A stretch of DNA of 64,000 bases from Euglena gracilis (Eukaryota; Euglenida; Euglenophyceae; Euglenales), in NCBI GenBank assembly GCA_039621445.1, contig CP154956.1, forward strand, positions 10,105,443 to 10,169,442. Reading direction: 5' to 3'. The translations under genes and the position numbers were made by a program. Below the pieces are notes generated by a model. That model was not told where the DNA came from and searched no databases. It saw only the letters and a program-made list of their open reading frames with translations. This document shows, piece by piece, positions 1 through 10,900 of the stretch; within the stretch, counting starts at the first letter, position 1; each line of letters opens with the position of its first letter.

Positions 1-215
1 CCCTTACCCCCCCCCCCCTAATTGGCCACCTGGACCCCATCCTTCATAGTCGCGAACCCCCATAAAACACCCGAATAAAGGCATTTTCCCTTGAAATGAG
101 TAACCCCCCCATTGGCCACCTGGGCTCTGGCCAATTAGGGGGGGGGGAACCCCCCCCCCCCCCCATTGGCCACCTGGGCTCTGGCCAATTAGGGGGGGGG
201 GCAAATGGGGGGGGT
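1..215. repeat. C/G-run-bounded repeat, at least two tandem copies
   Basis: ATTGGCCACCTGGGCTCTGG, then CCAATTAGGGGG, occurs at about 104–149 and 150–201, with a partial copy at 19–32. Each copy starts with a C run and ends with a G run, and CCAATT/ATTGG forms the inner inverted repeat. Confidence 0.75.
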
Positions 216-627
216 GACGTTACTCTAAAGAGGAGCTCAGCGACCCCCCCCCCTAAGTGGCCCTCCGGGGTTCTGGCCGGGACAAGAGGGAGGTCATTTT
301 GGGGGGGGTAATGGTAACTTCTTCTTCTAACTTCTTTCCAGCCTTGGTTTGTACAGTTTGCACCACCATCACTGTGTACATCTTGGACATAGATGTTGTA
401 ATTGTCAAAATTGACCAAAAAATTGTTAAAACTGCCCCTGTGCAAAAGTCGGAAAAAAAATGAAAATGGTCCTCCAAAATCGGGATGTCTGTTCTTGTAA
501 ACAAGAAACATTGGCCGTTATGGTCCGTTTTGAGGCATTCTCTCCAATGTGTACCCCCCCCCCCCTTATTGCCCTCCCCCCCTCATTGTCCCCGGCCAAT
601 GAAATTCCTTCGGTACGGTCTTATTGT
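216..627. other. No gene seen; mixed sequence with C and G runs
   Basis: Short ORFs on both strands only. C runs at 245–252 and 553–565. No splice-like exon with a recognisable peptide. Confidence 0.5.
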
Positions 628-686
628 CCCCCCCCCCTATTGTCCGATCGGGCCGGGGGCAGGTTGGTGGGACAATAAAGGGGGGG
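628..686. repeat. Small fold-back element, C run to G run
   Basis: CCCCCCCTATTGTCC on the left mirrors GGGACAATAAAGGGGGGG on the right, enclosing GATCGGGCCGG. A member of the C/G-run-bounded class. Confidence 0.6.
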
Positions 687-951
687 TAAACACACGGGAT
701 AGCAGTCGTACCATTTTTTTTTATTGTCCAATGCACTTTTTGGGGGTGAAAATCCTTCAACGTGACCATGAAACATCCCCAATTGGGCCAAAATGGTTGG
801 AATTGATAGAAACCTCACCTCGGGGCAGCGGCAGAGGGGTTCGCGAGGGCGAGCAACCCCCCCATAAGGGCGATGTTCGAGAGGGGTCCATCAGGCTGGT
901 CTCCACTCTGGAACCCAAATTATGGGGAAAAATGCAGCTTGGAGGTTAGGC

Positions 952-1387
952 AGGGGTGGGGGGGGGCTGTGGACCCCCCCGGTGAAGTTCACCGGTGAAC
1001 ATTCACCGGGGGGGGAGGGGGGGGGTACTTTCGGCGGTGAAGTTCACCGGTGAAGTTCACCGGTGAACTTCACCGTTTTGATGGTTGGGGGTGAAATATT
1101 CATGGGTAAAATTTTGTTCCTTTCCTCTCAAAATGGTCATTTTGAGGTTGATGCTTCATGGAATTTTAGTGAAATTTCCGAAAACTTGCCCAAAATGCCA
1201 TTTTTGGCCATTTTTGGCCAAAAAAGTACTCTCTTGGTGAACTTCATCGGTGAAGTTCACCGAAGGGTTAGGCAGAGGGGGGGGGGAGGGGGTCCGGAAC
1301 CCCCCGGTGAACTTTCAAACGGTGAACTTCACCATAGGGGGGGGGGGAGGGGGGTCAAAATGACCAAAGTCTACTGCCTGATCTCCC
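952..1387 (+). repeat. TTCACCGGTGAA family, copy 1
   Basis: Starts with repeated GAAGTTCACCGGTGAA units, continues with TTTTGATGGTTGGGGGTGAA, a middle with TTTTTGGCCATTTTTGGCC, more TTCACCGGTGAA, and ends CTGCCTGATCTCC. Shared along its length with 1512–1900 and 10203–10531. Confidence 0.8.
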
Positions 1388-1511
1388 TTGGCGCCTGAGG
1401 CCCAAAACAAAACTCCTGGGTTTTCAAAAATTTCATTGGAATTTGGGGACCCCCCGTTTGACCAACGAAGCCAGGGGGGTCCAAAAACAAAGTCTGGGCA
1501 ACCAACGGAGG

Positions 1512-1900
1512 TCAGGCAGTATGGGGGGGGGCTGCGGACCCCCGGTGAACGTTCACCGGGGGGGGGGGGGCTTTCGGCGGTGAAGTTCACTGGTGAAGCT
1601 TCACCGTTTTGATAGTTGGGGGTGATATTTTGATGGGTGAAATTTTGCTCCTTTTCCTCTCAAAATGGTCATTGAGGTTGATGGTTCATGGAATTTTATC
1701 GAAATTTCCAAAAACTTGCCCAAAATGTCATTTTCGGCCATTTTTTGGCCAAAAAAGTGCTCTTGTGGTGATCTTCACCGGTGAAGTTCACCGTTGGGGT
1801 AGGCAGGGTCTGGGACCCCCCGGTGAACTTTCAAATGGTGAACTTCACCTAGGGGGGGGAGGGGGGGTTTGGCACCCCAAAAGTTACCGCCTGATCTCCA
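1512..1900 (+). repeat. TTCACCGGTGAA family, copy 2
   Basis: Same order of blocks as the copy at 952–1387, ending CCGCCTGATCTCC. The two copies lie in direct orientation about 0.1 kb apart. Confidence 0.8.
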
Positions 1901-2870
1901 ACCCCCCATGGCCAGCCATAGGGGGGGCGGCCCCCCCCCCCCCCCCCTCACCGACCCCCTCGCCACGCCATTTTACCCCCCCCTCCCCCCCTTTTCAGAC
2001 CCCCTGGCCACGCCATGTCAGGCCTGCCAAAGAAAATTTTCTTGGCAAACCCCCGCGCACCCCCCCCATCCGGGACCCCTCGCCACGCCAAAACCCCCCC
2101 CCCCCCCCCCCCCCCCTAGCCGGAAACCTCGCCACGGCGTGCCGACCCCCCATAGTCTTCCTCTTTTTTTTGCGTCCTTCTTTCTTCAGCCACCAGCCGC
2201 GGCTGGCCATGGCTGGTCGGCTGGCAAAGCGGGCGTCCTCCATAACCACCGTGACACTGGCCCAGAAAGTTTTTCTCTAAACCTGAGGACCCACCCAATC
2301 TTCAGGGAAAACATGAAATTCATGGTGGGTTTAGAGAAAACAAAATAAGCAAGCAGAGATTTAGGGTTTTCAAATTTGCTTCCATCTCCTATAGTGATTT
2401 TGCAGGCATCCACATGATCCTGCTGTTGTGGGAAGCCTACGGAATTGCCCCAGAAAACACGTAACACAAAAGAAAAATTCAAAGTCCAAAAACAGCCAAA
2501 TCAGATGAAATGCTCAATATTTGGCCTAGCTACCAGCTGTGGTTTTACGGGGTGGGGTTTACTTAGGGGACCCCATCCCCCGAAGGGTGTCCAGCCAGCC
2601 AGCAGCTCAAATCTAGCCAGCAGCCCAATTTCGGGAGAGCCCCCCCCCCCCCAGGTCCAGCCCGGCCGGCAGAAGGCCGGGCCATGAGGCCGCCGGCTGG
2701 CTAGCCAATTGGGCTGCCTAGCTGTCCCTGCCATCACAGCTTCCTCCATCACAGCCCCCCAGCCTTGTTCCAGCTCCATCCATCAAAATGTTGAGAAGGC
2801 AAAAATGTTTTAGAGGGGGAGCACATGGCTGGCCGACTGCTGGCCGACGGCGTGACGGCATGCAAATGCC
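1901..2870. other. Pyrimidine-rich block then CCAGCC-type repeats; no gene seen
   Basis: 1920–2140 is C-rich with imperfect CCCCTCGCCACGCCA repeats. 2180–2280 contains a short ORF (MAGRLAKRASSITTVTLAQ) after a TTCTTCAG acceptor-like site, kept only as a curiosity. 2575–2720 is rich in CCAGCCAGCAG and GGCTGGC. No supported exon. Confidence 0.45.
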
Positions 2871-3000
2871 TAATTTGGTGTGAGATGTAAATTCCTAATT
2901 TGGTGTGCAAATTGCTGATTTTGAGAAGTAAATTCCTAATTTCATGTGTAAATTACCAATTCTGAGTGGCAAATTCCTAATTAATGCAATTTTTTTGTAC
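2870..3000. repeat. AATTCCTAATTT minisatellite, locus 1
   Basis: Diverged units of about 25 bases built on GTAAATTCCTAATTTGGTGT. Related loci at 4090–4350 and 7318–7500, the last two mostly in the opposite sense (AAATTAGGAATT). Confidence 0.7.
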
Positions 3001-4089
3001 TTTTTGGACACCCAAATCGGGCTCCCCCCGCGACCCCCCCCCCCCACGACCCCCCCGTGACCCCACCCTAAACACCCCCATGAAATTGACCCAAATTGGA
3101 TCAAACTCGTTGAAATTGGTGAAAGAATTCCAAAACTGCTAAAATGCACAAAAAAATGTGCAAAAAGACCCAAATACAACCTCAAAATGCAACCTCCATT
3201 GACGATAAATATGACCTTGAAGAGGTTCACCACCACAAGGATGTGGCTAACCTCATTTTCCTGTGAGTCACACGGCTGGCTGACGGCTGGCCGGCGGCTA
3301 GCCGACGGCGTGCTCCCCCAGAAAATTTTGTTTTTCATCGACCCAGCCCAGCACAGCCCCCTCCAGCCCCAGACCCCCCCCATCCCCCATTAGGAATCAA
3401 AAACACGAAAAATTGGTCCAAATTCCTAGTTGGACCAATTTTCGGACCCAAATGACACGCAAATTCCAAATTGGGATCTAAAATTAGAGGATAGGAGGAC
3501 ATCATACAAGTCACACATGACCTGCCGCGAAACCCATTTCCCCCCGACCCCCCCCCCCGCGACCCCCCCCACGACCCCAACACCCGGGTTTCACCCGAAA
3601 ATTATGTGGATCTGAATGACCAAACAAAAGCACCACTACTGTCCCGTGTGCATATAAAGTGGCATAAAATGGCCCCAAACAAACCATAAGGATGAAAATG
3701 GTTGAATTTTTGGGTGAACAGTTCAAAGAAAACCCCCCAAAATTGCCCAAAATGATTGTTACCCCCCCCCATTATTTGAGCACACCCACGGGCGAAAGGA
3801 CCCCCCAAATGCTCAAATAAGAGGGGGGGTCAAATAAGGGGGGGGTCAAAATTCCTGTAGAGAGAGGGCAAATTTTTATTTTCAGCGCCTTCGGCCCATG
3901 AAAAAAAAATTTCCCCAGACCCAAATGCTCAATTACGGAGGGGGTCAAATAAAGGGGGGTAGCCATCCGAAATGGGGGTTTACCACTCAAAAATTAGGAT
4001 TTTGCACACCGTCAGGATGTGCCACTCAAAAAAAAAGGAGACATGCCACTCAAAAAGAGAAACTGGTTCACAAAATCGACATTGGCCAG
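3001..4089. other. No gene seen; C-run elements
   Basis: C-rich blocks at 3020–3070 and 3541–3590 share CCCCCGCGACCCCCCC. A fold-back around ATTATTTGAGC and GCTCAAATAAGAGGGGGGG spans 3766–3850. Only short shadow ORFs. Confidence 0.5.
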
Positions 4090-4350
4090 CCAACCGGGCA
4101 TTTGCAACCCAAAATTAAGCATTTACTTCCGAAATTTTGGAGTTTGCACCTCAAATTAAGCATTTGAAATTGGAGTTGGCACCAAGAAAATTAGGAATTT
4201 CCACCCAAAATTAGTATTTTACACCAAAATTACGCATTTGCCACCGAAAATTTGAAGTTTAAAGGCATCTCCTTTCCAAATATTGGATATCACACCTAAG
4301 GATTGGCATTTGCCCCCCCCAAATTAGGAATTTGCTTCCCAAATTAGACA
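4090..4350. repeat. AAATTAGGAATTT minisatellite, locus 2
   Basis: About ten diverged units such as CCCAAAATTAAGCATTT and AAAATTAGGAATTTCCACC. No coding sequence. Confidence 0.7.
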
Positions 4351-4600
4351 TTTGGAACTGGTTTATCCCCTTTCATAGATTTCAGAAAGTTACCGACAGG
4401 GGCCCAGGCACAGGGGGGGGGGGTCCCGCGGGACCCCCTTGTCGAGTTGCGAACTCTACCGGACCGATCGAGGGCGGGGGGGGGGGAGCTCCGGGGTCGG
4501 AACTAAAAATAAAGAGGGCGGGACCCCGGGCGCCGGGGGGGGGGGTCCCGCAGGACCCCCCTGTCAAAGTCCGAACTCTGCTGCAAAAAAAAGAGGGGGG

Positions 4601-4730
4601 GGACGCCGGTTCTGTCCTGAACCCGGCGTCCCGGACGCCGTGTTCAGGACAGAACCGGCGTCCCCCCCTCTCGTTTAAAGCGACGTTTTAGGGACGCCGG
4701 GTTCAGGACAGAACCGGCGTTCTCCCCCTT
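4601..4730. repeat. GACGCCGGTTCTGTCCTG inverted repeat
   Basis: Arms of about 31 bases, GGACGCCGGTTCTGTCCTGA on the left and TCAGGACAGAACCGGCGTCC on the right, meet almost head to head at 4631. A further right-type arm lies at 4692–4720. Related pieces at 5555–5630. Confidence 0.8.
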
Positions 4731-4779
4731 CGGGACAGGGACCATTTAGAAATATGCGCACTTGCGTATCCCTTTAGGC

Positions 4780-5228
4780 CCAAGGGGGTCCAACCAAAAA
4801 AAAAATTCCCAAAGTTAATTCTGAAAAAAACCAGGGGGTTCAAACATGAAATCTCCTAACCCAAATTCTGAAAAAGCAAAGTGGGTTCCAGCCCTACTTC
4901 CCAACCGTATTTCTGAAAAAACCCAACGTGGTCCATCCAACTGTGTTTCTGAAAACTCCCAGGGGGGTCCAGCCAACATTTAACAACCGTGATTCTGAAG
5001 AAACGCAGTGGGGTCCATCCAAAAATTTCCACCCGTGTTTCTCAAAACAACCAAGGGGGGTCCAGCCAAAATTCCCAAATTTCCCAACCGTAGTTCTGAA
5101 AAAAGCCAGGGGGGATCCAGCCAAAATTTCCCAACTGTATTTCTGAAAAAAACCCAGGGGGAGGTCCAACCAAATTTCCCAACAGTAATACTGAAAAAAC
5201 CAGAGGGGGTCCAGCCAAAATTTCCGTA
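4780..5228. repeat. Minisatellite with GGGGTCCAGCCAAAATTTCC units
   Basis: Eight or nine diverged units of about 45–55 bases, each with CCCAACCGTATTTCTGAAAA followed by a G-rich GGGGTCCAGCC. No coding potential on either strand beyond repeat-made ORFs. Confidence 0.8.
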
Positions 5229-5470
5229 ATGTGCTTCCCTGCCGGCAATACACTTTGCCCTGTTACCGCTGCGGCTGTAGCAATCTGTATCCCTAGCAAT
5301 CCTCCCCCCACCTCAGAAACTGCAAAACGCTTGCCGCCACTGATCCATGATATTTTTGCACTCAGCAATTGTGCCTCTTATCCCTCTTCAGCCAAGGAGA
5401 TTTTAGTTTCTGGGGTCACATTGGCACATGTTTTTGAACAAAATACAGTCCCATACCGGACACCGGGGTT
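5229..5470 (+). CDS. Unrecognised ORF segment
   Basis: A GC-balanced stretch after a minisatellite reads TLCPVTAAAVAICIPSNPPP, TSETAKRLPPLIHDIFALSN and CASYPSSAKEILVSGVTLAH. It ends in a T run. Possibly a remnant of a mobile element. No domain recognised. Confidence 0.2.
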
Positions 5471-6270
5471 TGGACCGACGTTTTCGTTTTTTTTTTTTTT
5501 TTTTGTCGTTTTTTTTTTCTTTGGACAGACTTCTTTTTACCTTAACCCCGGGGTTTCGAACAGAACCGGCGTCCGGAAAACCCGTGGGGGGAAGCCGGTC
5601 TGTCCTGAACCCAGCGTCCCAAACGCCGGTTTAACCAGACAAGGGGGGGGGGAGGGGGGGTTTGGGACCCGAACTCCTGGCCTCCAAAGTTACTGAAATT
5701 TTTAGCGTTGAAATTTAAAATTCATAAATCTCAATAATGGCAGAATCCCGTGTCTCTTCAAGGAGCATGGTTCACATTTCAGTGGAGGTTTCAACCTCCA
5801 ACTCTACCTCTTGACCGGCTCAAAAAATATAAAATTAAGTCTACCCTGAAGGTTCTGTGCACTTTTATAAACCCAGGTGGCCTTCCAAAATTTTTTCTTT
5901 CATCAACACCACCTTTTTGAACACTTGCACAGGTTTTTTCCCTTTATGTCAGTTACGTCTGAAGTTGCAGGTGTTTGCATCTTTTTTATTGTCCCTGCCA
6001 TGTTCTACAATCCCCATTTGTGAAGTTGGTGCCATAGTTATTGGTGTAGAAAGGGGCTGCCCGAACTATTCTCCCGAGCTACTCCCATAGGGGATGGTGC
6101 TGGACAAGACCGGAGGCCACAAAAAGGGCTCAGAAAACCTCCAAAAACGTCCGTTTCACAATTTTTTTTTTGCTGGATAAGAAACAGTCATGATGAATCA
6201 ACATATCACAAAAAATCGACCAATTTTGCACAAGAAAAAAATTAGGGGGCAGGGGTCCTGGAGCCCCCTG
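5471..6270. other. No gene seen; T runs and a CGCCGG repeat relic
   Basis: T runs at 5489–5520, related copies of the 4.6 kb inverted repeat at 5555–5630, and plain sequence after that. One 77-codon ORF at 5857 has no features. Confidence 0.4.
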
Positions 6271-6336
6271 CCCCCCCCCCTATTTGGCTCATGGGGGCCT
6301 AGAAGAGCCTGGGCATTAGCCAAATAGGGGGGGGGT
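6271..6336. repeat. Fold-back element CCCCCTATTTGGCT/AGCCAAATAGGGGG
   Basis: Left C run plus TATTTGGCT mirrors right AGCCAAATA plus G run, with about 35 bases between. Clear inverted ends of the C/G-run class. Confidence 0.75.
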
Positions 6337-6578
6337 GAGGGTAATGAGTATTCACGGTAACTCCAAGGGCACCTGTGGACGGAACCTTAAAGGAAACCAC
6401 AAGTGCAATTAACTGTGTTGTCAATTCATGTTTGGTGTTCTCATGCTGTGAACCTGATAGATGCTCATATGCCCAACCCCCCCCCCACCACGTGGATGAA
6501 TTTGGGTCGTTTTGCGAACCACATTGTCTTCAGGCAGAGCAACGGTGGATGCCCTTTTGGGGACTCTTGCAACCCGTG

Positions 6579-6602
6579 ATAAATATATATATCTATATAT
6601 AT

Positions 6603-6644
<42 letters not shown>

Positions 6645-6645
6645 A

Positions 6646-6714
<69 letters not shown>
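6579..6714. repeat. (AT)n microsatellite
   Basis: Nearly pure AT dinucleotide, interrupted by a few TATTATA steps at the left end. Confidence 0.95.
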
Positions 6715-6717
<3 letters not shown>

Positions 6718-6885
6718 GATTTTCCAAGTTTGCTGAAATCGTCCAAAAATGCCCCATTTTTGGCATTTTTTTTGGCCGTTTTTGGACTCTCCCAAAAAAC
6801 TTCCGCCAGTGGCGGCTATTCTCAATAGGGGGGTTCAATTTTTCCCCCCCGGTTCAATTAGGAGGGGGGTTGCACCAAGGAAGAC

Positions 6886-7242
6886 GTGGAAGTTTGTGTA
6901 AAGGCGAAGCAGGACGGGGCTGGAAAAGATGGACTCCTGAACTTTATGCCCGTTGCATCTTTGCAAGCTTTGGCACCCGCGCATTCGATCATTGTGCCCT
7001 CATCGTTGAAGCAGTTCCCACGCTTCAATAACCTCATGGCCTCTCTCATCACAACGATGAGAGCCAAAAATGCTGTGAGGTTCAATGGTAATGGTGGAAC
7101 CTTTGGGTTGGCTGACTCCTCCCTCCCAGTGGCTCCAGCACGACGTGCCAGGAAAATTTGGGAAATATCTTCAGACAGCCTGACTTTTGGGGGATCTCCT
7201 CGGGGGGGGGGGGTTCCCGCGCCAGGCTGTGGCGAGGAATGA
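6886..7242 (+). CDS. Unrecognised ORF segment (either strand)
   Basis: The + strand has 118 codons including MPVASLQALAPAHSIIVPSS and then MASLITTMRAKNAVRFNGNG. The opposite strand is also open for 149 codons (6858–7307). Composition is more gene-like than its surroundings, and it lies 0.5 kb before SPT4. No family recognised and the strand is undecided. Confidence 0.2.
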   Translation: MEVCVKAKQDGAGKDGLLNFMPVASLQALAPAHSIIVPSSLKQFPRFNNLMASLITTMRAKNAVRFNGNGGTFGLADSSLPVAPARRARKIWEISSDSLTFGGSPRGGGVPAPGCGEE

Positions 7243-7791
7243 GCAACCCCATCCCCCAGGGTCTTAAAACAGAAGCCTGACCCCCCTTTCATAGGGGAAC
7301 ACCACATTCTTGGTGGCTAAATTAGGAATCACCGAACACAAATTTTTGGAGAAAATCCTTGAATTAGGAATCCCCACACCTAGAATTAGGATTTTGACAC
7401 CAAATTAGGAATCACCATCCCAAAATTTGCAAAATTTATGCCTCAGAATTAGGAATCCACTTGAATATTATGTCAAATTAGGCATCACCGGCCGAATTTT
7501 TGGAGAAACCTTGGCCTGAATGGGGTCAAAACAGACCACTGAAAAACAAAATCAAAAACAAGACTCCAAGTCCAGCTTTTTTTTTTAAGAGAGCGGTTGA
7601 TTGGACAAACATATGGGTTGGGACCCTCCAAGACAGAAAATCTTTGCCACCAACCTCCTGAACCACTCCTTCGGGTGGTTGGTCAACAACTGAAGTTTTC
7701 AATGGGGGAGAACGTAGGGTCGATGAGGTTCTCGGCTCAAATATGTCTCTGATGGTGTCCAATTCCCCCCTTGAGACAGAAACTTTCTTTG
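7243..7791. other. Upstream of SPT4: minisatellite and unassigned sequence
   Basis: 7318–7500 holds AAATTAGGAATCACC minisatellite units. 7526–7864 has a 112-codon ORF on the − strand that overlaps SPT4 exon 1 antisense; no domain recognised. The SPT4 promoter and leader should be here, but no motif is convincing. Confidence 0.45.
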
Positions 7792-7943
7792 ATGAAGGAG
7801 GCTGCTTCCACGTTGTTTTTATGTTCTCCTTCAGTGCTAGACACCTCGTGCATCCCCAAGTCACACCACCGCACCCTCAAGGATCTGCGGGCCTGCATAT
7901 ACTGCCGGCGAATCAAGTCATATGCCCAATTCCTGGAAGCAGG
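7792..7943 (+). CDS. SPT4: SPT4 exon 1 (first CxxC of zinc ribbon)
   Basis: Reads TLKDLRACIYCRRIKSYAQF and then LEAG. The LRAC..C.....QF pattern is the Spt4 N-terminal signature. The ATG at 7792 gives about 34 residues before the first Cys, compared with about 15 in animals. An alternative is an acceptor at 7834 or 7860 with a start in an earlier exon. The exon boundary at 7943 rests on protein spacing, because the sequence there is not GT. Reading on past it gives KQLQ and a stop. Confidence 0.85.
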
Positions 7944-10900
7944 CAAGCAGCTCCAGTGATAACTCACAGCAATTCCTAACATCTCGATAAGTCCCGACAA
8001 ATCTGTCAGAACCGACAAATCCATTTTTTTTAAAGCATTCTGGGGAACCTTATCCCCAGGGGACCAAACCAGACTGACAAAATTTTCGGCGCGAAGCGCC
8101 ATGCACATTTTTTTTTGAAAAGGGGTCAAAGATAGCCAAAAATGGCATTTTGAAGGGTTTATGAGTTTTCGCCTCAAATTTTGGCAAAAAAACCCCCAAA
8201 GACTGCCGATTTGGACCTTTTTTGAGCATTTTTTGAGAACCCTCTGCCAGCTGCCCCCCCCCCAGAAGGGATCCAGCCAGCACCTTTTTTTTCCAGCCAG
8301 CACTTTTTTTTCCAGCCAGCACCTTTTTCCAGCCGGCTCATGGTCCCCCCCCCCCCCAGCCCTTAAGAAAACCCATGGCACCAGCACAGTTCACAGCATC
8401 CCAGCAGCACCGGAACACCAAGACCAGTCACTCAACCACCAAGGTCAATACCAATCACTCAAATTCCAAGGTCAACTCCCGAGTTGCTTGGAGGCGGGGT
8501 GTGAGAATTGCGCCGGGATGGTGAAGAACCGGGCGGACGAGTGGACCTCTGCCAACTTTGATGGGTACGCCACAAGGCTTCCCCTTCCGATCACGTGTTG
8601 GCCCCCCCCCCCCCCCCCGACCGCGTTGGACGTGGACTGTGTGTTGTGATATGGGATTCACCAGCCTCCCAAAATTAGTTTCAAATCTGGGAAAGACGCC
8701 ACAAAAAAGGGAGGGTTCAGCCATTTAGACTTTCTCTCTGACAAAGATCTTTTGTCATCTTCTGCCTTGCGCTCTATCTTTTGGGAATCCAAAGGGGAAA
8801 AATGGTTTTAATTCTGTTAACATCCTGTGGGATGATGCAAGCAGTCTGGTGGGAACAGGATCCCAGGTGCCAGACATACACTCTTCCATACACCGAAGAA
8901 ATGGGCGGAGTCCCGTGCCCATGAGTTGTGGGGTTGCTGGGTATGTTTTGTGTTTACTGTTCTCGTCTTTTTTTTGTATTTTTTTTGCCACGAGAGGGCA
9001 GGGTGGAAAACACCCACCCCCAGGCCAGGTCATTGGTGCCAGGGTTTTTTTTTTTTAGTCGTGCACCCCCGGGGGGGGGGGGGGGGGGGGTAGGGTGGGT
9101 GGGTCGCTGAGCTCTTATCCCTTTATGGGTAAGAGCGAAGCTTACCCCTGGCGAAACCCCCCCTCGTCCCCCCCCCTCCTCCCGCCCCCCCCCCCCCCCC
9201 GGGTCGGGGCAACCTCGGGAACCGATGGATTATCACCATGACCGGCCCGGTTCCCGGATTTTTTTTTTCCAGTCGCGAGCGACTGGATTTCTAGTTTTCG
9301 AATCACCTGGGTTTGACCCCCAACTCCCCACCAGGCCCGAGTTATTCACACGCGAAGGGGTCCAAACTGGAACTTATCCAGGCGGGCCCCCCCTGGATAA
9401 GCCCCCCCCTTTGGACTCTGCCATTTCGGCCAAAAAATGTCCACTTTCAAAATATCTCCAAAATGATGCAAAATCAAAAGAAATGTCCAGACCTAATTTG
9501 AAGCCCTTGGAACGCCCTATCTACTGGTATTTTGATTTCCTCGCAACTCCCCGCCTAGCCCGAGATACGGCAATTTTCGGCGCAGATGGCCGTTTTTGTA
9601 CACTTTTCCCACTGTTCGACTTAGCCATTTTCGGCGAAAAAAAGTCGAAAAAAATCGAAATTTTTTTTTTTCTCGAAACGATGTTTTTTGGCCTCCCGGA
9701 CCCAGAGAACGTGTTTTTTGAGCCAAAAACGACTGTTTTTTTGACCCCCTGGCCTCCGGTTTCGGGCACAAATCCCTGCATTTCAGTCAAAAGAGCTCCC
9801 TGGAGTGGGCCAGTTTATGGGGAGGTCAATGAAGGGGTGGGTGCGCGCTTATCGAGAGCTCAGCACTATTCAAAACCTGGTTCGGCCGAGCCCCCCCCCC
9901 CCCGGAGGGGGGTGGGAAAAACTTTTCGGCGCCAAAGGCGCCGAGTTTTTTTGTTAAAAGTGCTATTTTTAGCACTTTTTGCGATTTTTCGGCCATTTTT
10001 TGGGGTCCCCGGGACCCCCTGGCCCCCCTCTCCCCCGGGTCTTAAAAAAACCCCTGATTGGTGTCCACCACCTGGCATGACCTTCCTCAAGTAGAGGCCT
10101 TGTCAAAGCCACTTTCACCACAAACGTCAACTTTTTTGTGGTGGGGCACATTGACCACGACAGAGATAAGGATGAACTTAATGGCAACACTTTACCTCTC
10201 CTCATGAAGTTCATCAGTGGACTTCACCGTTTTGATGGTTGGGGGTGAAATTTTGATGGGTGAAATCTGCTCCGTTTCCTCTCAAAATGACCATCTTGAG
10301 GTTGATGGTTCATGGAATTTTATCGAAATTTCCGAAAACTTGCCCAGAAATGTCATTTTTTTGGCCATTTTTTGGCCAAAAAAGTGCTCTTGTGGTGAAC
10401 TTCACCAGTGAAGTTCACCGTTGGGTTAGGCAGGGGGAGAGGGGGGGGTCCGGGACCCAACAGTGAACTTTCAAACGGTGAACTTCACCTGGGGGGGTGT
10501 CCAAAATCCCCAAGTTCACCGCCTGATCTCCTTTGTGTTGGCACCGAAATTATTTCTTTCTGCTTCCAAAGTTTCAAGCTTGTGGATGTGAAATATCTCC
10601 TTTCTGCGCAAAGCATCATACAGTAATTTTTGGCCTGATTGTGGCCCGCCCCCCCCCCCCTCCACTATCTTCTCGTAAGAACCCCCCCCCCCGGCGGAAC
10701 GTCCTCATCAGCCACGCCGGTGCCTCTTTAAAGTGTTATGATCTTCATCCCTACCCTGTCCCCTTCTCCGCCAACAGGTTCATCTCCCTCATTGAGCCCT
10801 CGAAGTCCTGGGCCGGCCGTTGGCATGGCTTGGGTGTGCGCTGCTTCTCCTGTTTGAAAAGAAACCGCCGACCGTCAATTGGCAGTCTCGGACATTTCAG

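Noticed and set aside
2209-2279. Mitochondrial presequence-like peptide MAGRLAKRASSITTVTLAQ
   Set aside because: The GGCTGG words recur in nearby repeats (2828, 3270), and no downstream exon continues it.
9225-10094. 289-codon ORF as a real intron-encoded gene
   Set aside because: Phe/Pro-rich, includes hairpin and homopolymer repeats found elsewhere, no recognisable motif.
10778-10833. F-actin capping protein alpha, suggested by W.GRW
   Set aside because: SPT4 fits better: the flanking exons carry both CxxC pairs, FDG and PGCYAIKV at exact spacing.
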